Source: Nocardia sputorum
GTDB taxonomy: Bacteria; Actinomycetota; Actinomycetes; Mycobacteriales; Mycobacteriaceae
DNA: 64,000 bases
Direction of reading: 5' to 3'
NCBI RefSeq assembly: GCF_027924405.1
Contig: NZ_AP026978.1
Location: 3,658,001-3,722,000 of the forward strand
Shown piece by piece: positions 16,239 through 31,013 of this stretch. Made by a program: the position numbers and the translations under genes. The notes beneath the pieces are model-generated. The model did not search any database, had not been told where the DNA came from, and saw only the letters and a program-made list of their open reading frames with translations. Each line of letters starts with the position of its first letter. Positions within the stretch are counted from its first letter, which is position 1.

Positions 16239-17411
16239 ATGAACCACAAGCTATGGTTGCTCGGCCGGTCGGTCACAGTTGGCGCTCACATCCTGGGCGA
16301 GAAGCTGATCCGGCCGAAAGCCCGGGACGTCGAGGACGTTCCGGTGTCCGGTGAAACCGTCACACCGCGGTGGCTGACGGCCGTCCTGTGCCGCGACGTC
16401 CCCGGAGCCGAAGTCGTCTCGTTCGAGACCTCGAACGGCAGCCGCGGAACGTCCACTCGCGTCGCGATTCGCGTCGGCTACAACGACGCCGGCACGCAGG
16501 CGGGCTTGCCCACCGAACTGTTCGCGAAGACCACGACCGCCTTCTCGCAGCGCATTCTGCTGGGTGGCGGGAAGATGATCGACGGCGAAACCCGCTTCTT
16601 CAGAGACTTCCGCCCGCAGGCCGACATCGAGGCTCCGTTCGGCTACTGGGGCGCCGCCGACCCGGCGTCCTGGCGATCGATCGCCCTCATGGAGGACATC
16701 GCCGCGACCCGCGGTGCGCAGTTCATCGAGCCGAACGCCCCGATCGCCCGCGATCAGATCGAAGATCTGGTCCGCAACCTCGCCCGGCTGCACCGCACCT
16801 TCTGGAACCATCCGTCGATCGCCGACCTCAAGACGACCACCGAGGCGCTGCAGGCATACCTTGCCGCCATCGACATGAAAAAACGTTGCGAAGTCGGTCT
16901 GCGCCGCGCCGCGGACGTGGTGCCTGCGACCCTCCACGGACAGGCCGAGCGGCTGTGGGCCGGTGTGGAGCGCGCGATCGACAAAGCGACGAGCGAACTG
17001 CCCCAGACCCTGCTGCACGGTGACCCGCACATCGGCCAGACCTACCGAACCGGCTCCGGGCGAATGGGATTCGTCGACTGGCAGGTGGTCATGCGGGGCG
17101 GGTGGGCGCACGATTTCGCCTATACCGTCAACTCGGGGTGCGAGCCCGAGGACCGACGCGCCTGGGACCGCGATCTGCTGGCGGCCTACCTGGACGAGCT
17201 CGGCAGCCTCGACGGTCACGCGCCCTCCTTCGACGACGCATGGCTGGCCTACCGGCAACAGTCGATGTTCGCCTACGCGGCTTGGGCGTTCACGATCGGC
17301 AGGGCGGCGTACCAACCGAAGATGCAGCCCGTGGAGACGTGCTTGACGCTGTTGAAGCGGATCACCACGGCTATCGACGACCACGATTCGTTGGACGCCC
17401 TCGGCGTCTGA
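16239..17411 (+). CDS. Aminoglycoside-phosphotransferase / ecdysteroid-kinase fold protein
   Basis: A 390-residue cytoplasmic protein starting at ATG 16239 with GAGGCAGG upstream. The kinase-like catalytic loop LLHGDPHIGQ and the metal-binding DWQ motif (GFVDWQVV) are both present, as in APH and DUF1679/EcKinase families. These transfer phosphate from ATP to hydroxyl groups of small molecules. The N-terminal part, with FAKTTTA as possible ATP-site lysine, is divergent from classical APH enzymes. Actinomycetes hold many such proteins near lipid or CoA metabolism genes (ACAD10-like), so antibiotic resistance should not be assumed. It is monocistronic with a terminator-like hairpin after it. Confidence 0.78.
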   Translation: MNHKLWLLGRSVTVGAHILGEKLIRPKARDVEDVPVSGETVTPRWLTAVLCRDVPGAEVVSFETSNGSRGTSTRVAIRVGYNDAGTQAGLPTELFAKTTTAFSQRILLGGGKMIDGETRFFRDFRPQADIEAPFGYWGAADPASWRSIALMEDIAATRGAQFIEPNAPIARDQIEDLVRNLARLHRTFWNHPSIADLKTTTEALQAYLAAIDMKKRCEVGLRRAADVVPATLHGQAERLWAGVERAIDKATSELPQTLLHGDPHIGQTYRTGSGRMGFVDWQVVMRGGWAHDFAYTVNSGCEPEDRRAWDRDLLAAYLDELGSLDGHAPSFDDAWLAYRQQSMFAYAAWAFTIGRAAYQPKMQPVETCLTLLKRITTAIDDHDSLDALGV

Positions 17412-17429
17412 CGCCGGATTCTCGTGGCG

Positions 17430-17457
17430 GCGCGGCCGGGCAACAGTCCGGCCGCGC
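17430..17457 (+). terminator. GC-rich hairpin after the phosphotransferase gene
   Basis: Perfect 10-bp stem GCGCGGCCGG / CCGGCCGCGC with an 8-base loop, 18 bases past the stop codon at 17411. No T tract. Confidence 0.55.
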
Positions 17458-17635
17458 GTCCCGGACAGCGTGCCGCGAGGCGTATTCCCTCGCGCGGTGA
17501 TGGATCGGATCCGTGCGCGCTATACCATCTACCGGTTCCGGCGCAGACCCGGAAACTCGCTCCGGTGCAGTGTCCGGGCAGGGAGCGGTGCTTCAGCAGT
17601 CAGCTAGTGCATACGAACCAGTTTGGAGTTTGCTC

Positions 17636-18889
17636 TTGAGTATGCTGGGATCTCAGGCTCCGGCGCAGTCGTGCCCGGTCGTCCACGGCTCGCCCGTCGA
17701 TTCCGACGACCCACGGGTGCCCCTGTACTCGGCCGAGTTCGCGGCTGATCCCCACCATGTCTATCGCGAAATGCGCAGTCGCTACGGGTCATTGGCGCCG
17801 GTGGAGTTGGCGCCGGGCGTACCGGCCACGCTGGTGATCGGCTACAGCACCGCGGTGCGGATCCTCAACGACCCCGAGCACTTCCCCGCCGATCCACGCG
17901 CCTGGCAGCAGAACATTCCCGCCGACTGCCCCATCCTGCCCCTGCTGGAGTGGCGGCCCATGGCCAGTCGCAGCACCGGGACCGACTTCACTCGCTACCG
18001 CGGCGCGATCACCGCGGCCATCGATGAGGTCGACCTGTATGCCCTGCACGCCGTCGTGGAGGGCGTCGCCATCCCGCTGATCAACTCCTTCTGCCAGGAC
18101 GGGTCCGCCGACCTGATCCGCCAGTACGTGTTCCCGCTGGTGTTCGAGGTGGTGAACTATCTGCTCGGCTGCCCCCCGGAGATCGGCGGGCAAGTGGCCG
18201 CCGGCACGGCTGCCCTCCTCGAGGGTGTCGACGCCGAGAAGGGCAACCAGATGCTCGGGGAGGCTCTGATGAGCCTCGTGACGCTCAAACGCGCCGAACC
18301 CGACCGCGACATCACCTCGGTCCTGCTGCAGCATCCCGCCCGGCTGAACGACGTAGAGGCCTCGCACCACGTGTCACAGGTCTACGGCACCGGGATCGAA
18401 TTCCAGCTGAACCTGATCGTCAACACCCTGCTGCTGATCCTCACCGACGAGCGCTACGGCGACAGCATTCTCGGCGGCAACCTGTCGTCCCGCGACGCCA
18501 TCGATGCGGTCTTGTTCGACGACCCGCCGCTGGCGAACCTGCTGATCACCTACCCCCGCCATCCGATCCTCATCGACGGCGTCTGGCTGCCCGCACACCA
18601 GCCCGTCGTCATCAGCATGGCCGCCTGCAACAACGATCCCGCGATCCGCGCAGGCGACCTGACCGGCAACCGCTCCCACCTGGCGTGGGGCCTCGGCCCG
18701 CATGCCTGCCCGGCGCGGTCCCTGGCCTACCTGATCGCGCAAGAGGCCATCGACCAGCTTCTCGACGCGCTGCCGGAGATCCGACCGAACCTGCCCAACG
18801 GGACACCCAGCTGGCGACCTGGGCCCTTCCACAGGGCCCTGACCGAACTGCCGGTCACCTTCCCGCCGACCGCTCCGCTGAACATCTGA
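17636..18889 (+). CDS. Cytochrome P450, CYP157-like, lacking the ExxR motif
   Basis: A 417-residue P450-fold protein. The heme-ligand region is HLAWGLGPHACPAR, with the Cys thiolate at about residue 358, and the C-terminus PSWRPGPFHRAL is typical of the CYP154/CYP157 group. The K-helix ExxR triad is replaced (IDAVLFDDPP), and the I-helix has no clear AGxxT (YGTGIEFQ). The CYP157 family, linked to Streptomyces conservons, is the described P450 family without ExxR. Start TTG 17636 is chosen for GGAG 7 bases upstream; ATG 17642 is two codons later. A close paralogue lies at 37482-38732. No ferredoxin, reductase or conservon gene (roadblock, DUF742, GTPase) is adjacent, so the redox partner and even monooxygenase activity are uncertain. 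Confidence 0.85.
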   Translation: MSMLGSQAPAQSCPVVHGSPVDSDDPRVPLYSAEFAADPHHVYREMRSRYGSLAPVELAPGVPATLVIGYSTAVRILNDPEHFPADPRAWQQNIPADCPILPLLEWRPMASRSTGTDFTRYRGAITAAIDEVDLYALHAVVEGVAIPLINSFCQDGSADLIRQYVFPLVFEVVNYLLGCPPEIGGQVAAGTAALLEGVDAEKGNQMLGEALMSLVTLKRAEPDRDITSVLLQHPARLNDVEASHHVSQVYGTGIEFQLNLIVNTLLLILTDERYGDSILGGNLSSRDAIDAVLFDDPPLANLLITYPRHPILIDGVWLPAHQPVVISMAACNNDPAIRAGDLTGNRSHLAWGLGPHACPARSLAYLIAQEAIDQLLDALPEIRPNLPNGTPSWRPGPFHRALTELPVTFPPTAPLNI

Positions 18890-19008
18890 CGGTCCGCCCC
18901 GCAACCGGTCCGACCAGCCTGATGACCTTCTGCTCTGTCGGTGCCCCCGTCGCCGTCGAATGATGATCGACGTAGCGAGCACGCCGCCGGAGTGGAAGGA
19001 GACACATC

Positions 19009-19476
19009 ATGACCACCGCGCGGACGATCATGCGGGCCGACGTGCAACACATCAGTGTGCGAGACACCATGGAGGCAGCCGCCCAGCGGATGCGGCTGCT
19101 CGATATCGGCGCGCTGCCGATCTGCGACGGCGAAGGCCGTCCCGTCGGCATCGTCACCGATCGCGACATCGTTGTGAAGGTCGTCGGCGTCGGCGCGAAT
19201 CCGAAGACCACCACCGCCGGAGAATTGGCGCAGGGCGCCGATCGACTGCACACCGTCGAGATCGACACCGAGATGAACGACGCGCTGGTGCTCATGGAGC
19301 AGCACCGGGTCCGCCGGCTCCCGGTCACCGACCACGGCGTGCTGGTCGGCATCATCACCGAGGCCGATCTGGCCCGCCATCTGACCGGAGCCACCGTCGG
19401 TGAGTTCGTCGAGGCGGTCTGCGCCGCCAACCTGCCGGCGACCGGGAACGCATCGGGCAGCGAGGCTACCCGCTGA
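19009..19476 (+). CDS. CBS-domain protein, Hrp1-like
   Basis: A 155-residue protein of two CBS repeats (about residues 8-65 and 72-130). It starts MTTARTIM and contains DIGALPICD, TDRDIVVKV, AGELAQ, VRRLPV and TEADLARHL. This pattern is very close to mycobacterial hypoxic response protein 1 (Rv2626c), including the AGELA linker and the C-terminal FVEAVCAANL. CBS pairs usually bind adenylate nucleotides. The start ATG 19009 has AAGGAG upstream. I see no DosR-like palindrome in the 119 bases upstream, so hypoxic control of this copy is not supported by the sequence. It is convergent with the TetR gene. Confidence 0.88.
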   Translation: MTTARTIMRADVQHISVRDTMEAAAQRMRLLDIGALPICDGEGRPVGIVTDRDIVVKVVGVGANPKTTTAGELAQGADRLHTVEIDTEMNDALVLMEQHRVRRLPVTDHGVLVGIITEADLARHLTGATVGEFVEAVCAANLPATGNASGSEATR

Positions 19477-19501
19477 TCCGCTGCTGCGGGCACAGCAGAG
19501 C

Positions 19502-20089
19502 CTAGGGCTCGTTGTCCTCGCACGGCTCCGGCCCGAGCGGCCCGGTGCGGTTGGCGGTCAGCATCCGCACGGCCGCCGTGCGCAGATCCGGACGCGCACG
19601 CCGGGACGTCAGCTCGGCCAAGCAGATCTCACCGACCATGGCGACCTTCATCCGCGAGGCGGCGTCCGGGTCGGGCCACCCGGCGGCGACCATGTCCGGC
19701 CGCCCCACCGCGATGAACAGCTCGTGACGGCGGCGGATCTCCTCGCGCAGATCCGGATCGGTGCGCGCCTGGACCATGAACGCCTCGGTGCCACGGGCAT
19801 CGAGGCAGGCATCCAGGAACGCGTCCAGGCTGGGTGCGATCCGTTCGATGCCCGGCGGTATCCCGGCCAGCGCCGCGGCCACCGACTGTGACAGCGCGTC
19901 GAAGAAGCGGCGGTGCAGCGCGATGACGTAGCTGCGGCGGTTGACGAAGTGGTGGTAGAAGGTGCCCTTGGCCATCCCGGCCTCCTCGACCACCGCGTTG
20001 ATCGAAAGACGGTGCAGCCCTTCGCGTTCCGCTACCACGGTGCCCGCGATGAGCAGTGCCGTGCGACCGGGGTCGGCAATGACTGTCAT
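19502..20089 (-). CDS. TetR-family transcriptional regulator
   Basis: A 195-residue TetR regulator. The N-terminal helix-turn-helix covers about residues 10-55, with LSINAVVEEAGMAKGTFYHHF, the classic TetR recognition pattern. The C-terminal ligand domain is all helical. The ATG 20089 start faces the ParB-type regulator gene, and a perfect palindrome lies 66 bases upstream in the shared region, fitting autoregulation and control of the divergent gene. By position it may be the entry regulator of the PKS locus, responding to an unknown ligand. Confidence 0.9.
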   Translation of the reverse strand: MTVIADPGRTALLIAGTVVAEREGLHRLSINAVVEEAGMAKGTFYHHFVNRRSYVIALHRRFFDALSQSVAAALAGIPPGIERIAPSLDAFLDACLDARGTEAFMVQARTDPDLREEIRRRHELFIAVGRPDMVAAGWPDPDAASRMKVAMVGEICLAELTSRRARPDLRTAAVRMLTANRTGPLGPEPCEDNEP

Positions 20090-20154
20090 GTTTCCGAATT
20101 CTCCCCACTCTTTCTGAAAAGGCTAGTGTCGGGCACCGGCCGCACCTACGCTGT

Positions 20155-20170
20155 GACCGATCGGTCGGTC
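20155..20170. promoter_or_regulatory. Probable TetR operator
   Basis: GACCGATCGGTC (20155-20166) is a perfect 12-bp palindrome and is extended by a further GGTC to 20170. It matches the usual look of actinobacterial TetR operators and lies between the divergent TetR (20089) and ParB-type (20248) starts. Confidence 0.65.
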
Positions 20171-20247
20171 GAAGCCTAACCGGGTTCGGGATGGTCCATC
20201 GGGTCATCGAGGACCGATCTGATTCAGGGCGACCCTGGGGGTTCGAA

Positions 20248-21174
20248 ATGTCCGCTGAGTTTAAATTGGCGAGCGGCGATGTGGTGCCACTGACGTCGAA
20301 CGCGCGTTATCGCGTATCGATCGACGACCTGCTGCCCGCGGACTCGCCGCGGTCGAACGGAGAGGATCGCCGGCATATCGCGCGGCTGGCCGAGAGCGAC
20401 ACCGAATTGCCGCCGATTCTGGTGCACCGCAGCACGATGCGCGTCATCGACGGAATGCATCGGTTGCGCGCCGCGCAATGGCTCGGACGCGAGCACATCG
20501 AGGTCGTGTTCTTCGACGGAACACAGGCCGAGGCTTTCCTCCGTGGCGTCGAACTGAATACGACGCACGGGCTGCCGTTGACGCTCGCGGATCGGAAAGC
20601 GGCGGCCGAGCGGATCATCGAGACTCTGCCGGAATTGTCCGACCGCGCCATCGCGTCCACCACGGGGTTGTCGGCGCGCACGGTGGCCACGATTCGACAA
20701 CGTTCGACTGCGGAAATTCCGCAGTCGAACATCCGCGTCGGCGCCGACGGCAGGCGCAGGCCGTTGGACCGCGCCCAGCGCAGACGCCGCGTCGCCGAGC
20801 TGCTGGCCACCTCGCCGGACATGCCGTTGCGCGCGCTGGCCGCCGCGGCGGAGGTGTCCATCAGCACGGCGCACGCGATCCGGAAACGTCTGCGCGAGAC
20901 GGGGTCCCCCGAGCACGACAACGCCGCCGACCAGCCCGAGGGCAGCGCGCTGCTGCTGCAGCAGCTCACTCGCGACCCGGCCATGCGGCACAGTCAGCAA
21001 GGCCGCGACCTGCTGCGCTGGTTGCACACCCACTCGATGCAGCGCGAGGTGTGGACCGCGTTGGTGGCCACCGTCCCTCCGCATTGCATCCCGGCCGTCG
21101 CCGAACTCGCCAGCCGCAACGCCAAGGAATGGCGGGCGCTGGCCAGCTACATCGATTCCGGCGCCACCGAATAG
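20248..21174 (+). CDS. ParB-domain transcriptional regulator, StrR-like pathway activator type
   Basis: A 308-residue protein. It has an N-terminal ParB/Srx-like nuclease-fold domain (about residues 25-110: PPILVHRSTMRVIDGMHRL, then VVFFDGTQAEAF). Two helix-turn-helix segments follow: SDRAIASTTGLSARTVATI and PLRALAAAAEVSISTAHAI. This is the layout of StrR, Bbr and related cluster-situated activators of antibiotic pathways, not of chromosome-segregation ParB, since no ParA or parS context is present. Start ATG 20248 follows a GGGGG run and removes an unlikely 19-residue extension. It lies directly upstream of the transporter and PKS genes, so it probably activates this locus. Confidence 0.82.
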   Translation: MSAEFKLASGDVVPLTSNARYRVSIDDLLPADSPRSNGEDRRHIARLAESDTELPPILVHRSTMRVIDGMHRLRAAQWLGREHIEVVFFDGTQAEAFLRGVELNTTHGLPLTLADRKAAAERIIETLPELSDRAIASTTGLSARTVATIRQRSTAEIPQSNIRVGADGRRRPLDRAQRRRRVAELLATSPDMPLRALAAAAEVSISTAHAIRKRLRETGSPEHDNAADQPEGSALLLQQLTRDPAMRHSQQGRDLLRWLHTHSMQREVWTALVATVPPHCIPAVAELASRNAKEWRALASYIDSGATE

Positions 21175-21225
21175 CGCCGCCACAGCCGCGACGCACGGCC
21201 GGAATCCGAGAAGAGGTCATTCATC

Positions 21226-23433
21226 ATGCTTGCTGGTCTCGCACGCCTGGCAGTCGGGCGACCGCGATCCATCCTCTATGGCGCGCTGCTCATCGGGATC
21301 GTCTGCGTCGGGCTGGGCTGGTCGGCGCCCGCCCACCTGAAATCCGGCGGCTACCTCCCGTCCGACACCGAATCCGCCGAGGTCGCGACGTTCCTCAGCC
21401 GCGAGTTCCCCGGCGCCGCACCGAATCTCGTGCTGCTGGTCACCGCTCCGGAAGGACTCGACGGCCCGGCGGCGCGCACGGTCGGCGAACGTCTGGCCGG
21501 GGACCTGCGTGGCCGCAGCGAGGTCGACGCGGTCCAGTCCTACTGGGAACTTCCACCGGATCTGCGGCAGGGCCTGCGCGGCAACGACGGCCGCGAGGGC
21601 CTGGTCCTGGCCCACGTCACCGGTGACGACACCGACGCGCCCACACGGGCCGGCGCCATCGCCGATCAGGTGAGCGGCGATTTCGACGGCGTCACCGTGC
21701 GGGCGGGCGGCCAGGCGGTGGCCTTCGACGAGATGAGCCATCAGATCGTCACCGACCTGCTGATCACCGAGGCGATCGCGATACCGCTGACGGGTCTGGC
21801 GTTGATCCTGGTCTTCGGCAGCCTGACCGCGGCGCTGATCCCGCTGGCGGTGGGCGTGTTCAACATCTTCGCGACCCTGCCGATCCTGCGGCTGCTCACC
21901 GAGGTCGGCGACGTATCGATCTTCGCGCTGAACATGATGAGCGCCCTCGGTTTCGCGGTCGCGATCGACTCCAGCCTGTTCATGGTCAGCCGGTTCCGCG
22001 AGGAACTCGCCGCCGGACACGACACCGGTTCCGCGGTCGCGCGCACGGCGCGGACGGCGGGTCGTACCGTCCTGTTCTCCGGGGTGGTGATCGCGCTGTC
22101 GCTGTCGACGTTGCTGGTCTTCCCGCTGTATTTCCTCCGGTCGCTGGCCTACGCGGGGCTGGCCGTGCTCGGGGCGGCCGTGTTCACCACGCTGCTGCTG
22201 GTGCCCGCCGCGCTGGCACTGCTCGGGCCCCGCGTCGACGCACTCGACGTGCGAGCATTGCTGCGCCGCCGGTCGCGTCCCGCTCCGGTGGAAGTCACCG
22301 AAACCCGCTGGTATCGCGCGGTGCTGCTGGTGATGCGCCGCCCGGTGGTGTCCGCGGTGGCGGTCGTCGCGCTGCTGCTGGTGCTGGGGTCGCCGTTCCT
22401 GTCCGTCCGGTTCGGCGCCGCCGACGACCGGGTCATCGCCGGGGCGTCCAGCCACGAGGTCGGCGACGCGTTGCGCACCGGCTTCCGGGAGAACGCCATG
22501 GCCGGAGTGCTCGTGGCCGTGCCCGCATTCCGGGGCGGCGACGCCGAGATCGCCGCCTACGCCGAGCGTTTGTCGCGCGTGCAGGACGTCACGTCGGTGC
22601 TGTCCGCGGCGGGCGTCTACACCGGCGGGCTGAAAGTGGCCTCGGCGCCGCCCGGTATGCGCGGCGACGCGGGCACGTATCTGCGCGTGGGCACCCGGCT
22701 CGACCCGTACTCCCCCGCCGCGATCGAGCAGCTCCACCAGGTGCGCGCGGTCCCCGCTCCGGGCCGGGCGCTGCTCGGTGGCGCGGCGGCCGAAAGCGTC
22801 GACGCGCTCGACGCGCTCGCGGCGAAGGTTCCCCTGGCGATCTTCGTGATCGCGCTCTCGACGGTGGTGGTGCTGTTCTTCTTCACCGGCAGTGTGCTGC
22901 TGCCGATCAAAGCGCTTCTGCTCAACACGCTTTCGCTGGCGGCGACCTTCGGCGCCATGGTCTGGGTCTTCCAGCAGGGGCATCTGTCGGATCTGCTCGG
23001 TTTCACCCCGACCGGATATCTCGTGCCGACCATGCCGATTCTGATGTTCTGCATCGCCTTCGGCGTCTCGATGGACTACGAGGTGTTCCTGCTGTCCCGG
23101 ATCCGGGAAGAGTGGCTGGCCTCCGGCGACAACACGCGTGCGGTGGCGACCGGCGTCGCCCGCACCGCGCGCATCTTCACCGCGGCCGCCTGCCTGATGG
23201 CGATCGCTTTCGCGGGGATGGTGACCTCGCACGTGTCGTTCATCCAGCTGTTCGGTCTCGGCCTGACCCTGGCGGTGCTGAGCGACGCCACGTTGATCCG
23301 CGGCGTGCTCGCGCCCGCCTTGATGCGCATGCTCGGCGCGGCCAACTGGTGGGCGCCGCGCCGGCTCGCCCGCCTGCACGACCGTATCGAAATCCCCGAG
23401 ACCAGCGCCGTTCTCGAACCAGTACCCAAGTAG
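21226..23433 (+). CDS. MMPL-family (RND) lipid transporter
   Basis: 735 residues with two MMPL repeats: a first membrane helix near residues 15-35, an external domain, five helices at about 180-340, then the same arrangement again (helix near 370, external domain, helices at about 545-715). Typical stretches are SALGFAVAIDSSLFMVSRF and GVSMDYEVFLLSRI. MMPL proteins move lipids across the mycobacterial-type envelope using proton flow. Start ATG 21226 has AAGAGG upstream. It lies between the pathway regulator and the ketoreductase-like gene (16-base gap), so it is the probable exporter of the PKS product, as MmpL7 is for phthiocerol dimycocerosates. Confidence 0.92.
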   Translation: MLAGLARLAVGRPRSILYGALLIGIVCVGLGWSAPAHLKSGGYLPSDTESAEVATFLSREFPGAAPNLVLLVTAPEGLDGPAARTVGERLAGDLRGRSEVDAVQSYWELPPDLRQGLRGNDGREGLVLAHVTGDDTDAPTRAGAIADQVSGDFDGVTVRAGGQAVAFDEMSHQIVTDLLITEAIAIPLTGLALILVFGSLTAALIPLAVGVFNIFATLPILRLLTEVGDVSIFALNMMSALGFAVAIDSSLFMVSRFREELAAGHDTGSAVARTARTAGRTVLFSGVVIALSLSTLLVFPLYFLRSLAYAGLAVLGAAVFTTLLLVPAALALLGPRVDALDVRALLRRRSRPAPVEVTETRWYRAVLLVMRRPVVSAVAVVALLLVLGSPFLSVRFGAADDRVIAGASSHEVGDALRTGFRENAMAGVLVAVPAFRGGDAEIAAYAERLSRVQDVTSVLSAAGVYTGGLKVASAPPGMRGDAGTYLRVGTRLDPYSPAAIEQLHQVRAVPAPGRALLGGAAAESVDALDALAAKVPLAIFVIALSTVVVLFFFTGSVLLPIKALLLNTLSLAATFGAMVWVFQQGHLSDLLGFTPTGYLVPTMPILMFCIAFGVSMDYEVFLLSRIREEWLASGDNTRAVATGVARTARIFTAAACLMAIAFAGMVTSHVSFIQLFGLGLTLAVLSDATLIRGVLAPALMRMLGAANWWAPRRLARLHDRIEIPETSAVLEPVPK

Positions 23434-23448
23434 TGCGATAGGACGAAC

Positions 23449-24594
23449 ATGGCGAAATTCCGCACAGGTGTGATGGATTCCGGTGTCTACACCCGGTTCT
23501 CGCCCGATCTGCAATTTCGCGGCAGCCGCTCGGTGGCGATGGCGGGCGGGGCGGACTCGCTCTGGGTGACCGACCATCTGCCCTCGATCCTGCCCGCCTC
23601 GATCTGGAAACCGCGGCACGTCGGCATCACCCGGCTCGCGCCGCACGCCGACGGCATCTACGAACCGTGGACGGCGCTGGGCTACCTCGCCGCGCAGAAC
23701 CGCTTGGCGCGCCTGCGGCTCGGGGTCGGCGTCACCGACGCCGGCCGGCGCAATCCCGCGGTGACCGCGCAGGCCGCGGCCACCCTGCATCACTTGAGCC
23801 GGGGCAGGGCGATTCTGGGCATCGGCACCGGCATCCGGGACAACAACGAGCCCTACGGCGTGGACTGGACCGCTCCGGTCGGGCGGTTCGAAGAGGCGCT
23901 GGCCACCATCCGGGCGCTGTGGGACTCCCACGGCAGCCTGGTGAACAGGGACTCGCCGCACTTCCCGTTGCGTGACGCGGTCTTCGACGTGCCGCCGTAC
24001 CGCGGCACCCGCCCGGAGATCTGGGTCGCCGCAGGGGGCCCGCGGATGCTGCGGGCCGCCGGGCGTTACGCCGACGTATGGTTCCCCGGCTTCGCGCAGC
24101 GCCCGCACGAGTACCGGCATCGCCTGGAGCTGGTCCGCGCGGCGGCCTCCGACGCGGGCCGCGACCCGTTGTCGGTCGCGCCCGCCGCCGTGTTCAGCGT
24201 GCTCACCGCGACCCGCCCCGCGGAGGTGGACGCCTTGGTCGAGAGCGTCGGCGCGCGGGCGCTGACCCTGTGCGCCCCGGGTGAGATGTGGACCAGGCAC
24301 GGCGCGACCCATCCCCTGGGCGAGGATTTCACCGGCCTGCAGGACTACCTGCCGCAGACGTTGGACGAGCGCACGGTGCTGGACTACGTCGAGAAGGTCC
24401 CGCCGTCGCTGGTGCGCGAATTCTGCCTCACCGGGACGCCGGAGGAGATCGTCGAGCAGGTGGCGGACTGGCGCGACCACGGTCTGCGCTACGCCGTGCT
24501 CATGAATCTCAGCGCAATTCATCCGAACATCACGCACGGGATGATTTCGAACGCGCCCCTGGTGGCGACATTACGCAAATTGAAGAAACTGTAG
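23449..24594 (+). CDS. LLM-class F420-type oxidoreductase, phthiodiolone ketoreductase-like
   Basis: A 381-residue luciferase-like (TIM-barrel) oxidoreductase. It resembles mycobacterial Rv2951c, the ketoreductase that converts phthiodiolone to phthiotriol in PDIM and phenolic glycolipid synthesis. Shared blocks include TDAGRRNPAVTAQAAATLH, RGRAILGIG, EPYGV, VARFEEALATIRALW-like GRFEEALATIRALW, EIWVAA and PEEIVEQVADWRDHGL; these were compared from memory. Such enzymes use F420H2 to reduce a keto group. No PDIM core genes (ppsA-E, mas) are present, so the substrate is more likely the product of the adjacent PKS. Start ATG 23449, 16 bases after the MMPL gene, in one transcriptional direction with it. 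Confidence 0.85.
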   Translation: MAKFRTGVMDSGVYTRFSPDLQFRGSRSVAMAGGADSLWVTDHLPSILPASIWKPRHVGITRLAPHADGIYEPWTALGYLAAQNRLARLRLGVGVTDAGRRNPAVTAQAAATLHHLSRGRAILGIGTGIRDNNEPYGVDWTAPVGRFEEALATIRALWDSHGSLVNRDSPHFPLRDAVFDVPPYRGTRPEIWVAAGGPRMLRAAGRYADVWFPGFAQRPHEYRHRLELVRAAASDAGRDPLSVAPAAVFSVLTATRPAEVDALVESVGARALTLCAPGEMWTRHGATHPLGEDFTGLQDYLPQTLDERTVLDYVEKVPPSLVREFCLTGTPEEIVEQVADWRDHGLRYAVLMNLSAIHPNITHGMISNAPLVATLRKLKKL

Positions 24595-24604
24595 TGCAAC
24601 GCAA

Positions 24605-24634
24605 TTGACGCCCGAGTGGCATGCGCAATAACAT
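24605..24634 (+). promoter_or_regulatory. Sigma-70-like promoter upstream of the PKS gene
   Basis: TTGACG (24605-24610), an 18-base spacer and TAACAT (24629-24634), leaving a leader of about 80 bases before the PKS start. It would let the PKS operon be transcribed separately from the regulator-MMPL-reductase genes. Confidence 0.5.
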
Positions 24635-24723
24635 GACCATTCGAGCGAAGAAGCTCGTCAGATATTTTTGCTGCTGCGGTCGGGGGGCTCAGCAAGGTCC
24701 CGCATTTCAGGCCAGGAGAAACA

Positions 24724-31002
<6,279 letters not shown>

Positions 31003-31013
31003 AAGGAAGCGAC

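Noticed and set aside
16239..17411. Aminoglycoside resistance kinase
   Set aside because: The fold motifs are shared with many kinases of lipid or steroid substrates; nothing in the sequence or context supports resistance.
20248..21174. Chromosome-partitioning ParB
   Set aside because: No ParA gene, no parS-like repeats, and a position within a PKS locus fit a StrR-type regulator better.
21217..24537. A long antisense frame across the MMPL and reductase genes
   Set aside because: The composition is biased and no start signal or family motif is visible; the sense genes are unambiguous.
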